This document shows, piece by piece, positions 21,201-27,455 of a stretch of DNA of 64,000 nt; position 1 is the stretch's first letter; each line of letters starts with the position of its first letter. Source of the DNA: Myxococcus landrumus. Lineage in GTDB: Bacteria > Myxococcota > Myxococcia > Myxococcales > Myxococcaceae. The DNA is taken from contig NZ_CP071091.1 in assembly GCF_017301635.1 (NCBI RefSeq), forward strand, positions 3,794,001 to 3,858,000, read 5' to 3'. Both the position numbers and the translations under genes were made by a program. The notes beneath the pieces are model-generated. The model worked only from the letters and a program-made list of their open reading frames with translations, searched no databases and had not been told where the DNA came from.

Positions 21201-23179
21201 GTGTCTACAAGACGGGAGACGTCGTGAGGCGGCTCGCGGATGGAGCCCTTGAGTTCCTCGGCCGCATCGACCACCAGGTGAAGATTCGCGGCTTCCGAAT
21301 CGAGCTGGGGGAAATCGAGGCCATCCTCTGCCAGCAGCCCGAGGTGCGTGACGCCGTGGTGCTAGCGCGAGAGGACGCCGTGGGAACGAAGCGGCTCGTC
21401 GCCTATCTGGTCCCCCACTCCGGCCAGGCGCTCAACACCGAGCCACTGCGGGAGCGACTCACCCAGCAGATGCCGGAGTACATGGTGCCGGCGGTCTTCA
21501 TGGTGCTGGAGGCCCTGCCCCTCACGGCCAACGGCAAGGTGGACCGCAAGGCGCTCCCCGAGCCCGTGAGCCCCAGCGCCGCGAGCCCGACGCCCGAGCA
21601 GGCGCCCCAGTCGCCCACCGAGCAGCTCCTCGCGAGCATCTGGCAGGAGGTGCTGCGCGTGGAGCATGTGAGCTCGACGGACAACTTCTTCAAGCTGGGA
21701 GGAGACTCCATCCTCAGCATCATGGTGGTCGCCAAGGCCATCCAGGCGGGTCTGCGGCTCACGCCGCTCGACATCCTGGAGTGCCAGAATCTCGCGGACC
21801 TCGCCGCGCGAGTGCACAGCCCGGATGAGCCCGCGGATGAGCAGACGGTGTCCGGCTCGTTGCCACTCACGCCCATCCAGAATCGCTTCTTCGAGCTCTA
21901 TCCGACGAACCGGCACCACTGGAACCAGGCGTTCATGTTCGAGGTGCACAAGCCGCTGTCACTCGCGCAGATGGAGGAGGCGGTGCGGAGGCTGGTGCGG
22001 CACCACGATTCGCTCCGCCTGCGCTTCGTCCAGGGAGCAGCGGGCTGGGAGCAGTCGTACGCCAGCCTCGAGGTGACAGTGCCCTTCAGCCACCACGACT
22101 TGAGCGCCCTGCCCTCCTCCGAGCGTGTGCGGGAACAGGAGCGACAGGCGACCTCGCTCCAGAAGAGCCTGAACCTCTCCGAGGGCCCGCTCCTGCGCGT
22201 GGCCTTCTTCGACTGGGGACAGGAGCAGCCTGGGAGGCTGCTGCTCATCATCCATCACCTGGCCACGGATGGGATTTCGTGGCGGGTGCTGATGGAAGAC
22301 CTCCAAACGCTCTGGGAGCAGCTTGCCGCCGGGAAGGAGCCGAGGCTTCCCTCCAAGACCACGTCGTACCAGGAGTGGGCGAGGAAGCTGTCGGAGTACT
22401 CGCAGTCAGACAAGGCCCGCCAGGAGCTTCCCGTGTGGACTTCGGAGGCCTACAGCCGGGTGGCGCCCATTCCCCGGGACTTCCCCGAGGGGCGCAACAT
22501 CGAGGGCTCGACGAGACTGGTAGAGGGTGCGCTCACGCAGGAGGAGACGCGCGTGTTGCTGCATCGGATGCGTGATGTGCACGGCGTCAACGTGGACCAC
22601 GTGCTGCTGGCGGCGCTTGTGAGAGCACTCACGGAGTGGACGGGCCGCAAGGCGCATCTGCTGGAGCTGGACAACCACGGCCGCGAGTCGATTCTTGATG
22701 GCGTGGAGCTGTCGCGCTCGGTGGGCTGGTTCACGGCGCTGAGCCCCGTGGTGGTTGAGGAGCCCGCGGAGGCCACTGTTGGAGCGCTCCTTCAGGCCGT
22801 GAAGGAACAGCTCCAGGCAGTGCCCAATCGAGGCGTGGGCTTCGGAGCGTTGCGGTACCTGAGCCGGGACACGACGGTGCGAGAGCAGCTCGCGCGGCTA
22901 CCGAGGACCGAGGTGTGCTTCAACTATCTGGGCCACTTCGACCTCGTGCGTTCAGGCAACGCCGCCCTGCGACCCGCGTCAGAGTCCGTCGGTCCCGAGC
23001 GAGGACTGGACGGCCCGCGCTCGCGAGTGCTGGACATCACGGCCTATGTCTCCGAGGGCACCTTCCACCTCGTGTGGGCCTACAGTGAGAACCTTCATGA
23101 GCGAGCGACACTCGAGAAGCTGTCCTCTGCCTACTTGACGCACCTGAGGGCACTGCTCGCCACGGCGGGCTCCACGTAA
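12269..23179 (+). CDS. Nonribosomal peptide synthetase 2: C-A-PCP / C-A-PCP / C-A-PCP-E
   Basis: This three-module NRPS has 3636 aa and begins MSKFSDRILNAKARASL, 43 bp after NRPS 1. In residues, C4 is 40-475, A4 490-990, PCP4 1000-1075, C5 1090-1525, A5 1545-2040, PCP5 2057-2130, C6 2145-2590, A6 2600-3097, PCP6 3113-3187 (LGGDSIL) and a terminal epimerisation domain about 3195-3633 (HHLATDGISWR and NYLGHFD, both E-type). All C domains have HHIVSDGWS. Codes are A4 and A5 DAFFLGVTFK (Ile-like) and A6 DLTKVGHIGK, which equals the classical Asp code. The predicted contribution is Ile-Ile-D-Asp. There is no thioesterase, reductase or terminal condensation domain, so release must use another factor or the line continues elsewhere. 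A4-PCP4 and A5-PCP5 are near-identical at DNA level. The charged N-terminus may be a docking element for the acidic NRPS 1 C-terminus (inference). Confidence 0.96.
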   Translation: MSKFSDRILNAKARASLAALKKDAPAQKAIIPSTGRGNQVPLSSAQRRLWFLDRLEPGQAQYNVPIFVRLQGPLDERALRAALNQLLRRHESLRTCFTVQKDEPLQLIAEELTLELDIVDLGHLPDDEREQRIRELSTAESRKPFDLSLAPLVRATLLRAGPEDHVLLLAMHHIVSDGWSMSVFFFELGALYSAIRLGTEPTLPPLKLQYADFALWHNEWLRGDAFREQLEYWKKQLAGAPPLLTLPTDRPRLPVKRNQGAAVRISIPAEEVHALKKVSREERTTLFMTVLSLFKVLLGRYAGQTDISVGTPIANRNRPELEGLIGFFVNTLVLRTDLSGAPTFRQLIQRVREVSLGAYGNQDLPFEHVVEALHPERNLGQNPLFQVMFSLQESATASASLDGLALTPLSVETGTSKFDLLMALEETPAGITGELEYDTDLFDAATIERMLGHFRTLLTAAAAQPDTCISSLPLLTDVERNQLVVDWNNTSTDFPRQHCIHELFSAQAYASPNALAVRYGEESLTYAQLEAQANQLAWHLQSLGVVPDTLVGLYLERSPSLIVAMLACLKAGGAYLPLDTAYPAERLALMLRDSRAPLLLTTRALAGAIQPPEGVRVLCLEELAPTLVKLPTRAPSTRTTPSNLAYAIYTSGSTGQPKGIVVPHLGVVRLVRDSDYIHLSPQDRVAQVSNASFDAATFEIWGALLNGALLVGVPRDVSLSPPLFVQLLRQEAISTLFLTTALFNQLAHHAPNAFSTLATVLFGGELVAPDVVRSVLLHGPPSRLLHVYGPTENTTFSTWHLISSPPPPRHTVPIGRPLANSSALVLDGALQPVPVGVPGELYVGGEGLARGYLHQPSLTAERFVAHPFLPHARLYKTGDLVRLLPDGSIEFLGRSDFQVKIRGFRIELGEIEAALLRHPSLNDCVVLAREDSPGNRRLVAYFSSSTPPSSAELREFLKRSLPEYMLPSVFLCLTSLPLSPNGKVDRKALPSPDSSNVSDSYVAPRSPLEELLSNLWAQLLSLPRVGVDDNFFDLGGHSLLATQLVSRVRETLRIELPLRDLFSNPTVASLARVLSASLSGAQAPISPSPRDSRLPLSFAQQRLWLIDQLQPGSPAYNVPLAIHLSGELSLPSLQRALDALVERHESLRTSFALHGGHPFQLIAPSLSLPLTCVDLRQVPVDEREERLTQLSEEEARQPFDLSRGPLVRVALLRADDRKHILLLTMHHIVSDGWSMDVLFRELNALYTAFTRDESSPLAPMPIQYADFAVWQRQWLQGERLEAQLTYWKEQLSGAPPFLPLPTDFPRPAIQSLQGAVARRGLPLALLDSLKRLGKKEGTTLFMTLLAGFQVLLRRYSGQTDISVGTPIANRNRAELEGLIGFFVNSLVMRTDVSGAPSFRELLRRVREVALGAYAHQDVPFEQVVEALQPERDPSYSPLFQVMFALQSGAEQSPSASSLTMESKELRTHTSKFDLILATVETPEGLDCAVEYNTDLFTAATIDRLMGHFQTLLTAAAEQPDTRITSLPLITDVERKQLVVDWNNTSTDFPRQHCIHELFSAQARATPHALAVRYGEESLTYAQLEARANQLAWHLQSLGVVTDMLVGLYLERSPSLIVAMLACLKAGGAYLPLDTSYPPERLSFMLRDARAPILITTQALSGGLSSASDVHVLELDTHEEAFSKHPTYAPPASTQPSHLAYAIYTSGSTGQPKGIVVPHLGVVRLVRDSDYIQLSPQDRVAQVSNASFDAATFEIWGALLNGALLVGVPRDVSLSPPLFVQLLRQEAISTLFLTTALFNQLAHHAPNAFSTLATVLFGGELVDPDVVRSVLLHGPPSRLLHVYGPTENTTFSTWHLISSPPPPRHTVPIGRPLANSSALVLDGALQPVPVGVPGELYVGGDGLARGYLHQPSLTAERFVAHPFLPHARLYKTGDLVRLLPDGSIEFLGRSDFQVKIRGFRIELGEIEAALLRHPSLNDCVVLAREDSPGNRRLVAYFSSSTPPSSAELREFLKRSLPEYMLPSVFLCLTSLPLSPNGKVDRKALPSPDSSNVSDSYVAPRSPLEELLSNLWAQLLSLPRVGVDDNFFDLGGHSLLATQLVSRVRETLRIELPLRDLFSNPTVASLARVLSASLSGAQSPISPSPRDSRLPLSFAQQRLWLIDQLQPGSPAYNVPLAIHLSGELSLPSLQRALDALVERHESLRTSFALHGGHPFQLIAPSLSLPLALIDLSAEPGSDERARALALEEAQRPFNLARGPVIRATLLRTAPLRHVLLLTMHHIVSDGWSLEVLFRELSALYTAFTRDESSPLASMPIQYADFAVWQHQWLHGERLDAQLAYWKEHLTGAPSFLPLPTDFPRPASQSFRGAVEGITLPPALLESLVRLSRKEGTTLFMTLLAGFQLLLARYSGQDDISVGTAIANRNRAELEGLIGFFVNSLVMRTRLSGEPTFRELLRRVREVSLGAYAHQDVPFEQVVEALQVPRDPRYSPLYQVRFNLQDSPYGHLKMAGLDVSMLETEWNYTKFDLHLFMSATAEGLQTSFAYSTDLFKPETIRRMLGHLGQLLENVAANPDALITSVPLLTEAEQQQLKLWNTSTGTKAPSQCFHARFEQQAKATPQATALVSEDQSLTYQQLNERANQLAAHLQSLGVGPDRVVGLYLERSIELLVGLLAILKAGGAYLPMDPGLPQERLAFMMSDQRLPVVLTQESLRASIPPGEARVFCVDSQCEELAKLSHSNPPVTVEPHHLVYVIYTSGSTGQPKGVGITHGNLSHYLSGIERVLDVPAGLRYATVSTFAADLGNTMVFPALATGGALHIISDACATNPEAMAEYMNSRGIDCLKIVPSHLTALLTASRPEHVLPRQRLVLGGEASRWELMERVQSLAPDCRVINHYGPTETTIGVLTWAVPPRLATRPAPTVPLGFPIGATTTHVLDAHRQAVPVGVPGELFIGGPGVTRGYLGRPELTAERFVMLGEERVYKTGDVVRRLADGALEFLGRIDHQVKIRGFRIELGEIEAILCQQPEVRDAVVLAREDAVGTKRLVAYLVPHSGQALNTEPLRERLTQQMPEYMVPAVFMVLEALPLTANGKVDRKALPEPVSPSAASPTPEQAPQSPTEQLLASIWQEVLRVEHVSSTDNFFKLGGDSILSIMVVAKAIQAGLRLTPLDILECQNLADLAARVHSPDEPADEQTVSGSLPLTPIQNRFFELYPTNRHHWNQAFMFEVHKPLSLAQMEEAVRRLVRHHDSLRLRFVQGAAGWEQSYASLEVTVPFSHHDLSALPSSERVREQERQATSLQKSLNLSEGPLLRVAFFDWGQEQPGRLLLIIHHLATDGISWRVLMEDLQTLWEQLAAGKEPRLPSKTTSYQEWARKLSEYSQSDKARQELPVWTSEAYSRVAPIPRDFPEGRNIEGSTRLVEGALTQEETRVLLHRMRDVHGVNVDHVLLAALVRALTEWTGRKAHLLELDNHGRESILDGVELSRSVGWFTALSPVVVEEPAEATVGALLQAVKEQLQAVPNRGVGFGALRYLSRDTTVREQLARLPRTEVCFNYLGHFDLVRSGNAALRPASESVGPERGLDGPRSRVLDITAYVSEGTFHLVWAYSENLHERATLEKLSSAYLTHLRALLATAGST
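14199..15780 (+). repeat. Copy 1 of near-identical NRPS module tract (A4-PCP4-C5 N-terminus)
   Basis: From the A3 core motif of A4 through PCP4 to the first ~80 residues of C5, the DNA is almost identical to 17361-18942, at a constant offset of 3162 bp (1054 codons). Only scattered single-base differences are visible. Similarity drops abruptly after CTGCCGCTG at about 15778. The coding strand in this tract is extremely rich in C and T. Confidence 0.9.
17361..18942 (+). repeat. Copy 2 of near-identical NRPS module tract (A5-PCP5-C6 N-terminus)
   Basis: This is the partner of 14199-15780 at +3162 bp. It covers most of A5, all of PCP5 and the start of C6. The flanking C-domain cores differ clearly, so this is a module-internal homogenised tract rather than a simple whole-module duplication in its present form. 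It points to recent duplication or gene conversion. Confidence 0.9.
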
Positions 23180-23206
23180 CCTGAGGAGGCTCACCGGACA
23201 GGGACT

Positions 23207-23225
23207 CCGCCTCCATCCGAGGCGG
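23207..23225 (+). terminator. GC-rich hairpin after NRPS 2
   Basis: CCGCCTC and GAGGCGG form a perfect 7-bp stem around a 5-base loop, beginning 27 bases after the NRPS 2 stop codon. No T-run follows, so it is only a candidate transcript end. Confidence 0.4.
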
Positions 23226-24062
23226 GTCGGGTCACACAAGCCCAACTCCACGCAGCATCGAGCAGAGATTCCGGAGGGCCCTTTTTGAGAGCACACGGCA
23301 CTCAACCTCGAAAGTCGTGATTCGCGACCAGGTTGAGGAACTGGCAGAAATGAACCAGGCGAGAAGAGGCGGCAGGGGGGCCTCTCGCTCGGGGCTGTGA
23401 GCACGGAAGACCTGCGAGCGAAAGACTCTGCCCGAGAGTAAAGGCAGGTAGAGATTGAAGCGAAAGCAGCGACAGGCGCGGAGCCTCGTGCCCCGCCGTC
23501 AACCGGGCCGAGGAGTGCGCGACCTCTCTATTGCCCTCAATGTGATCGCATCGAGCATGTGTGGCTCGGACTGCACGCCGACGTCACCACTGCCGCACCA
23601 TGGACCGGCAAATGGCCCACGTGAGGCCCCTCCTCGCCGCTCGTGCCGCCCGGCGCTCCGCGATTCAATCCCTGCACCGCGCCAACCCCAGGCGCACGAC
23701 CCGAGGGGGGGGGGAGGAACACAATTCACGATTTGATATACATCCCATTCTGACTTGGAATTCTACCTTCACAATCCTCAACGAACCGCAGCCCATTCCT
23801 GTCGGCTCACATTCGTTCTCGACTCGTCTCTCAACAACACTCGCACCGGCATCAGGCAGTCCAGTGCACCGCTGTGCGCATGCATCGGCGAGTTAATGCC
23901 CGTCGCGCGTTGTCTGGCTGCAACAAGACAGATACGCCCTTTACACACCAACAAGCGCCAGCATATGATTGCATCCAGCAAACAGACACCCGCAACACCG
24001 ACAAACAACCGGGCGACGAGACTAGAATCTCGCGCAACTCCGCAGCCGCTCAAGGAACCCTC
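23226..24062. other. Long non-coding gap after the NRPS genes, with a G10 run
   Basis: About 840 bp hold no convincing gene on either strand. Visible content is a stem-loop at 23301-23337, a run of ten G at 23705-23714, and from about 23715 a visibly AT-richer stretch (for example GATTTGATATACAT) leading into the small secreted-protein gene. The AT-rich part probably contains the promoter of that gene, but no clean -35/-10 pair could be assigned. Confidence 0.5.
23301..23337. other. Stem-loop (nested inverted repeat)
   Basis: CTCAACCT at 23301-23308 pairs with AGGTTGAG at 23330-23337, and an inner GTCG/CGAC pair continues the stem. The sequence is compact and isolated in a gene-free gap. It could be a structured RNA element, a protein-binding site or part of the NRPS transcript end; nothing further supports one choice. 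Confidence 0.35.
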
Positions 24063-24422
24063 ATGGCAATCAAGCTCACGGCCGCACCCTTTGTTTTCGC
24101 ACTCCTGCTGATTGGCCTTCACTCGACCGACGTCGAGGCAGCAAGCACGCAGGGAACCATTCAAAACATGCAGGTTGATGCGAAGGGGAACTTCACTTTC
24201 ACCCTGACGGGCACTCCGAACCTTTGCGCCAATGGAAACCTCGCGAACAACCGTGGTTCGGTTATCGTGGGAGTGCGAGGCGTTACTGCGGAAGGAGCCC
24301 GAGCCATCCACGCGACCTTGATGTCGGCATTTCTGTCCGGGAAGAGCGTCGTCATCATTACTGACGAAACCGTGACCACGACGGGCTGGGGCTGCACGGT
24401 CTACGCCGTAGACATCTTCTAG
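24063..24422 (+). CDS. Small secreted protein of unknown function
   Basis: This 119-aa protein begins MAIKLTAAPFVFALLL and shows a standard Sec signal peptide with probable cleavage after DVEA. The mature part (~95 aa) has alternating beta-type segments, two cysteines (in NLCANG and GWGCTVY) that could form a disulphide, and an alanine-rich helix followed by GKSVVIITD. This layout resembles small secreted beta-sandwich or SubB-like proteins, but the likeness is too weak to name a function. The frame is open further upstream (from 23874); the ATG at 24063 was chosen because it starts the signal peptide. Codon use is visibly less GC-biased than in the NRPS genes, as in the next gene, suggesting shared acquisition. 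Confidence 0.65.
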   Translation: MAIKLTAAPFVFALLLIGLHSTDVEAASTQGTIQNMQVDAKGNFTFTLTGTPNLCANGNLANNRGSVIVGVRGVTAEGARAIHATLMSAFLSGKSVVIITDETVTTTGWGCTVYAVDIF

Positions 24423-24522
24423 CCACCCACTCATGCCCTGGCACTCACTCCGAGCAAGCACCCTCGGAGCCATTTCTTGAGAGCCCCACTCCACAACGGC
24501 GGCTACTTCAAACGATGGTCAC

Positions 24523-25251
24523 ATGAACAAACGCTACCGTTTCTGCTCTCTCCCAGCAGGACTCGTCGCCGCCACACTCATCTCGTGTGGAGCCAGTCCC
24601 GAAGATGTTGCCACGCCTGATACTGCGCAACAAGGCACCCACCGAGCCGGCTTGTACTATGATGAGTATGCGCTCTGGTGGAGTCGAACAAATGGTGAAA
24701 CGCCGATTACGGTCTGTTGGGAAACCGCTGGCTTCGCCCACGAAAAAGCACTGGTTCGGAACGCGATCCACAGAACGTGGGCTTTTGTTGGCCATTTTGA
24801 CTTCAAAGAGTGGACGGATTGCACATCCGACTATTCCGGCATCAGAATCGAGATTTCGGATGAGAGGTCCCACACCTCGGGACTCGGCACTCACATCCAG
24901 AACGTCTCATCTGGGATGGTGCTGAACTTCACCTTCAACAACTGGAACCAGAATTGTCAAAACACCCTCGAATCATGCATCGAGTCCCTCGCTGTCCATG
25001 AATTTGGTCATGCCCTCGGGTTTGCCCATGAAGCCAACCGCCCCGACACTCCGTCCTCGTGTAATAGCCCGCAAGGCTCCAATGGAACAGCCACTGTTGG
25101 GGCGTGGGACCTTTCATCCGTCATGAACTATTGCAACCCAAGATACAACAATAACGGCCGCCTCAGCGCCACCGACATTGTCGGTGTCAGGCAAATCTAC
25201 CATGTTGGGCCACGGTACATCGCGGCTGTTGCTGTCACGAACCTCCTCTGA
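24523..25251 (+). CDS. Metzincin-type zinc metalloprotease lipoprotein
   Basis: This 242-aa protein has a lipoprotein signal (basic start, then LVAATLISC, with Cys22 as the lipidation site), so it should be anchored outside the cytoplasm. The zinc site HEFGHALGFAHE (His159, Glu160, His163, His169) has the HExxHxxGxxH form of metzincins. A Met-turn follows in SSVMNYCNP. Cysteines are spaced as in disulphide-stabilised secreted enzymes. The size is close to a bare catalytic domain, with a short N-terminal segment that might be a propeptide. It follows the small secreted-protein gene on the same strand (100 bp gap) and shares its lower GC. The substrate is unknown; a role in prey or matrix degradation would fit a predatory bacterium but is inferred only. 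Confidence 0.85.
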   Translation: MNKRYRFCSLPAGLVAATLISCGASPEDVATPDTAQQGTHRAGLYYDEYALWWSRTNGETPITVCWETAGFAHEKALVRNAIHRTWAFVGHFDFKEWTDCTSDYSGIRIEISDERSHTSGLGTHIQNVSSGMVLNFTFNNWNQNCQNTLESCIESLAVHEFGHALGFAHEANRPDTPSSCNSPQGSNGTATVGAWDLSSVMNYCNPRYNNNGRLSATDIVGVRQIYHVGPRYIAAVAVTNLL

Positions 25252-25257
25252 ACGAGC

Positions 25258-25316
25258 TGCTTCGCTGTTGCCGGGTGGGAGCGAATGCTCGGGGCCAGGG
25301 CAACCGCAGCGAAGCA
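25258..25316. terminator. Imperfect long inverted repeat between convergent genes
   Basis: TGCTTCGCTG at 25258-25267 is perfectly complementary to CAGCGAAGCA at 25307-25316. The adjacent TTGCC and GGCAA extend the pairing past a small bulge. It lies between the 3' ends of the convergent protease and AraC genes, where a bidirectional terminator is expected. Confidence 0.45.
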
Positions 25317-25395
25317 ACGCGGGAATGCAACGCGCTGACGATGACTCCGCGTCAGCGTCCCTTCCCTCTCGCTCTGCGCCCCCTGCCCCTCATCG

Positions 25396-25414
25396 CGCAC
25401 CTGTCCTTCCGATG
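25396..25414. repeat. 19-bp direct repeat, left copy
   Basis: CGCACCTGTCCTTCCGATG matches CGCTCCTGTCCTTCCTATG at 27312-27330 with two mismatches. The two copies bracket the AraC/MBL gene pair, this one just past the AraC stop codon. It may be a regulator binding site or the edge of a transferred cassette. Confidence 0.4.
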
Positions 25415-25418
25415 TTCG

Positions 25419-26210
25419 TCACGGCCAGGGTGGCGAGCGTCGCAGCAGCGCCCCCGGGGTATGTCCTGTCAGGCCGCGGAAGTCGGAGATGAGGTGGGCC
25501 TGGTCGTAGTAGCCCGTGGCGGCGGCGATGGCGCCCCAGTCCGGCGTGGCCACCCGCCGCGAGGCCCGGAGGGCGCGCTGCAGGCGCACCACGCGCGCGT
25601 AGGCCTTGGGGCCCAGTCCCACCACATCCTCGAAGGCCCGTCGGAGCTGGCGATCACTGACGCCCAGGTCCTTCGCCAGCGCGTCCACGCGGGGCAGCTC
25701 GCGCGCCTGGGCGATGACTCGCACAGCGCGGCGGACGACGTGGGCGGAGGGCGGCTCGAACACCTCGCCTCCGCGCAGGCGCGCCTCGAGCGTTTCCTGG
25801 AGCACGCCAAGCTTCCCCTCCAGGCTGGGACGCTCGTGCAGCCGCTCCCGCAGCCAGCTCCCCTCCCGCCCCCACAGCCTGTCGAGGTGGATGACGCGGT
25901 TGGTGAGTTCCCCCATGGGGACCCCGAAGAAGGGGTAGGCGCCCGCGACCTTGAAGCGCACGGCAATGGCCACGGGCGGCACGTCCGCGCCTCCCTTCTG
26001 GAGTGGCATCAGGCGGGTGCCGATGACGTAGGCGTCCCCGTGGGTGTCGTCGAGCCGGACGATGAGCTCGGACTCGCCATCCGGGAGGCGGACATAGGAT
26101 GACGCCTGCTCGCCGCGGGTGACAGCGCGAAGGCCGCGCACGAAGCTCGCGAGCAGCCCTCGAGGAGCGACCTGAAGCGACGGAGCGGTCACCCGGAAAG
26201 CATGGGGCAC
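25419..26210 (-). CDS. AraC family transcriptional regulator
   Basis: This 263-aa protein has an N-terminal ligand/sensor domain (about 1-150; LPDGESELIVRL and the VAIAVRFKVAGAYPFFG stretch are typical of the DUF6597-type AraC sensor). A C-terminal double helix-turn-helix follows at about 165-255, with LAKDLGVSDRQLRRAFEDVV and WGAIAAATGYYDQAHLISDF followed by LTGHTPGAL. The second block is the classic AraC signature. It is divergent from the MBL hydrolase gene with a 116-bp shared upstream region, so control of that gene and of itself is likely. The inducer is unknown. Confidence 0.9.
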   Translation of the reverse strand: MPHAFRVTAPSLQVAPRGLLASFVRGLRAVTRGEQASSYVRLPDGESELIVRLDDTHGDAYVIGTRLMPLQKGGADVPPVAIAVRFKVAGAYPFFGVPMGELTNRVIHLDRLWGREGSWLRERLHERPSLEGKLGVLQETLEARLRGGEVFEPPSAHVVRRAVRVIAQARELPRVDALAKDLGVSDRQLRRAFEDVVGLGPKAYARVVRLQRALRASRRVATPDWGAIAAATGYYDQAHLISDFRGLTGHTPGALLRRSPPWP

Positions 26211-26326
26211 GGTGGCCGGGGATTCAATCCACGGGGGCGCGGATGGCCGATTTCTCCAATCGCACTCCGCGCGTCCTCCCTACCTTGGGGACACCTCTCG
26301 CCGTTCCCTCCGAGGAGTGAGTCCCC

Positions 26327-27202
26327 ATGCGAGTCCATCACCTCAACTGCGGCACCCTGTGCCCCGCCAGCGCGCGCTTCGTCCTGGGCGAGGGTGGCCT
26401 GTTCACGCGGGCGCGTCTCGTCTGCCACTGCCTGCTCATCGAGTCGGACGACGGCCTGGTGCTGGTCGACACGGGCCTGGGGCTCGCGGACATCCAGGAC
26501 CCGCGCAGGTTGGGGCAGCGCTTCCTGCGTCGCAATGCGCCTCGACTGTCGCGGGAGGAGACGGCGGCGGCGCAGGTGGAGCGGCTGGGGTTCCGGCGCG
26601 AGGACGTGCGGCACATCATCCCCACGCACCTCGACCTGGACCACGTCGGTGGGCTCGCGGACTTCCCACGCGCGAAGGTGCACGTCTTCCGGGACGAGTA
26701 CGCCGCGGCGATGGCACCGGTGGGGCGCAGCGCGAAGTTCGGTTACCGCGCCGCCCAGTGGGCCCATCAGCCGCTGTGGAGGCCGTATGACGTCGCGGGT
26801 GAGCGCTGGTTCGGGTTCGCCTCGGTGCGCGTCATTCCGGAGCTGGCCTCGGAGCTCGTGATGGTGCCCCTGGTGGGTCACTCGGAGGGACACTGCGGCG
26901 TCGCCGTGAGGACGGAGGGACGGTGGCTGCTGCACGCGGGAGATGCGTACTTCAGCCACAAGGAGATGGACCCCGTGTCGCCGCGCAGCCCGTGGGGACT
27001 GGCGCTCTTCCAGCGGCTGCGCTCCACGGACAACGCCGCGCGCCTCGAGAACCAGGCGCGTCTGCGTGCCCTGGTGAAAGAGCATCCGGACGAGGTGAGC
27101 ATGTTCTCCGCACACTGCGCGGTGGAACTGGAGCGTTACGTGCGCGCATCGGTGATGCCCGCCCTGACGCCGTCCTCCGTGGCCCGCGACTCCGCGGCCT
27201 GA
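26327..27202 (+). CDS. MBL-fold metallo-hydrolase
   Basis: This 291-aa single-domain metallo-beta-lactamase fold protein has the metal-binding motif THLDLDHVGG at about residues 99-108. Here the second position of HxHxDH is Asp, as in a known subgroup of MBL hydrolases. Further ligands are seen in LVGHSEGHCG and HAGDAY, and a late His in MFSAHCAVE. It lacks a signal peptide. These enzymes hydrolyse esters, lactones or related bonds; quorum-quenching lactonases have this layout, but the substrate cannot be told. The start has GAGGAG upstream at a proper distance. It is probably regulated by the divergent AraC protein. Confidence 0.88.
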   Translation: MRVHHLNCGTLCPASARFVLGEGGLFTRARLVCHCLLIESDDGLVLVDTGLGLADIQDPRRLGQRFLRRNAPRLSREETAAAQVERLGFRREDVRHIIPTHLDLDHVGGLADFPRAKVHVFRDEYAAAMAPVGRSAKFGYRAAQWAHQPLWRPYDVAGERWFGFASVRVIPELASELVMVPLVGHSEGHCGVAVRTEGRWLLHAGDAYFSHKEMDPVSPRSPWGLALFQRLRSTDNAARLENQARLRALVKEHPDEVSMFSAHCAVELERYVRASVMPALTPSSVARDSAA

Positions 27203-27311
27203 AGGGGGCGCGTCACGCGCGGCGACGGCGGGCGCGGTGGAGGCCGAGGAAGAGGTACCACCCGTCGACGTCCCTTACCTCCCACTCTGCTCACGCCTGC
27301 GCCCCCAATAG

Positions 27312-27330
27312 CGCTCCTGTCCTTCCTATG
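27312..27330. repeat. 19-bp direct repeat, right copy
   Basis: CGCTCCTGTCCTTCCTATG is the partner of the copy at 25396-25414, same orientation, 1916 bp away. It lies about 110 bp beyond the MBL hydrolase stop codon in an otherwise featureless 250-bp gap between convergent genes. Confidence 0.4.
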
Positions 27331-27455
27331 CTCTGACGGGCGCGGCGAGGTGGGACTCCATCTTCAGGTATTAGCTCTCGGACCTGGGAGACTGCTGTGG
27401 GGGCGGGGGCTGTCGTGAGATGGCTTGAGACGGATTGCGCCTGACGCGGCTCTCC

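Noticed and set aside
23455..23736. Short frames around the G10 run after NRPS 2
   Set aside because: Arg/Pro-rich chance frames without start signals; no secretion signal or domain.
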